Positions 63,817 through 64,000 of a stretch of 64,000 bases of DNA are shown here, in pieces. How positions within the stretch are numbered: the first letter of the stretch is position 1; the number at the start of each line of letters is the position of its first letter. The position numbers were made by a program, and so were the translations under genes. The DNA is from CBDCYN01 sp965224205 (lineage in GTDB: Bacteria > Planctomycetota > Phycisphaerae > Phycisphaerales > Phycisphaeraceae). The stretch is taken from the NCBI GenBank assembly GCA_965224205.1, contig CBDCYN010000042.1, positions 27,046-91,045 on the forward strand. The letters run 5' to 3'. The notes below the pieces were generated by a model. It had not been told where the DNA came from and searched no databases. It worked only from the letters and a program-made list of their open reading frames with translations.

Positions 63817-64000
63817 CTCTGCTTAGTCTGTTTTCGCTACAGCAAGCCCTGATCGCTATTGAATTATATTGAAAAATATAGTATAATAATACAAACAAAT
63901 ACTCATGACTTTTGCCCTGGTACAACACGGTTATTCGCGCATACACACGATGATATCCCGGCGTTTCACGTGTCGTATTTAGCGCTAACGCTCGCGGCGG
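63817..64000. other. AT-rich tail of the window
   Basis: 184 bp, with a markedly AT-rich stretch (63855-63905) unlike the rest of the window. No gene. Confidence 0.4.

Overview
The window looks like a chromosomal piece of a planctomycete, most likely class Phycisphaerae. The signs are a 16S rRNA gene that stands alone with its own promoter, processing stem and terminator; an ECF sigma factor of the TIGR02999 type overlapping a Ser/Thr kinase with a TolB-like and TPR tail; several exported proteins ending in PEP-CTERM or VPLPA-CTERM sorting tails; GC-rich coding; and a very heavy load of insertion sequences. The taxon is inferred from gene content and 16S features and was not searched.

Layout. 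1-11.2 kb: mostly minus-strand accessory metabolism and signalling (partial glycosyltransferase, ICMT-like methyltransferase, phytoene-desaturase-like oxidoreductase, long AhpD-like protein, SAM methyltransferase, kinase/sigma pair, winged-helix methyltransferase) and a divergent TetR regulator with a tandem palindromic operator. 11.3-27.3 kb: a PEP-CTERM gene carrying a second copy of that operator upstream, then an IS graveyard: IS630 interrupted by IS3, IS5, a broken integrase-type transposase interrupted by IS481, IS30 remnants flanking a CPA2 cation/proton antiporter, and a methyltransferase fragment/IS21 fragment/membrane-protein scar. A small hypothetical gene is split exactly at a TA by another IS630. 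27.5-30.5 kb: the solitary 16S transcription unit and a DinB-like gene. 30.5-36.8 kb: IS5 and IS630 copies, one of them a recombinant, plus a candidate His/Cys caspase-fold protein downstream of a perfect 26-bp inverted repeat. 36.8-50.5 kb: core metabolism (accA, tyrA, proC, an aspartate/aromatic aminotransferase), two glycosyltransferases, a TIR-domain protein, a YHS protein, a VPLPA-CTERM protein and a PEP-CTERM sugar dehydrogenase. 50.6-57.7 kb: more IS630/IS5, a polytopic GT-C-like protein whose stop codon is completed by IS5, and a second VPLPA-CTERM protein. 57.9-64 kb: a membrane protein, folC, serS, a tandem group of intergenic repeats, and lspA fused to a frameshifted SLH-domain reading frame that looks foreign or misassembled.

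Functionally, tyrA/proC/aminotransferase/accA/folC/serS are housekeeping. The sorting-tail proteins and glycosyltransferases point to an exported or extracellular-matrix programme. The clearest unexplained signals are (i) a dispersed ~105-bp intergenic repeat family (seven full or degenerate copies and one half copy between 34 and 62 kb) whose copies lie next to gene starts, (ii) the duplicated tandem TetR operator, (iii) the 26-bp inverted repeat in front of the His/Cys protein, and (iv) the TIR protein with an unrecognised C-terminal half.
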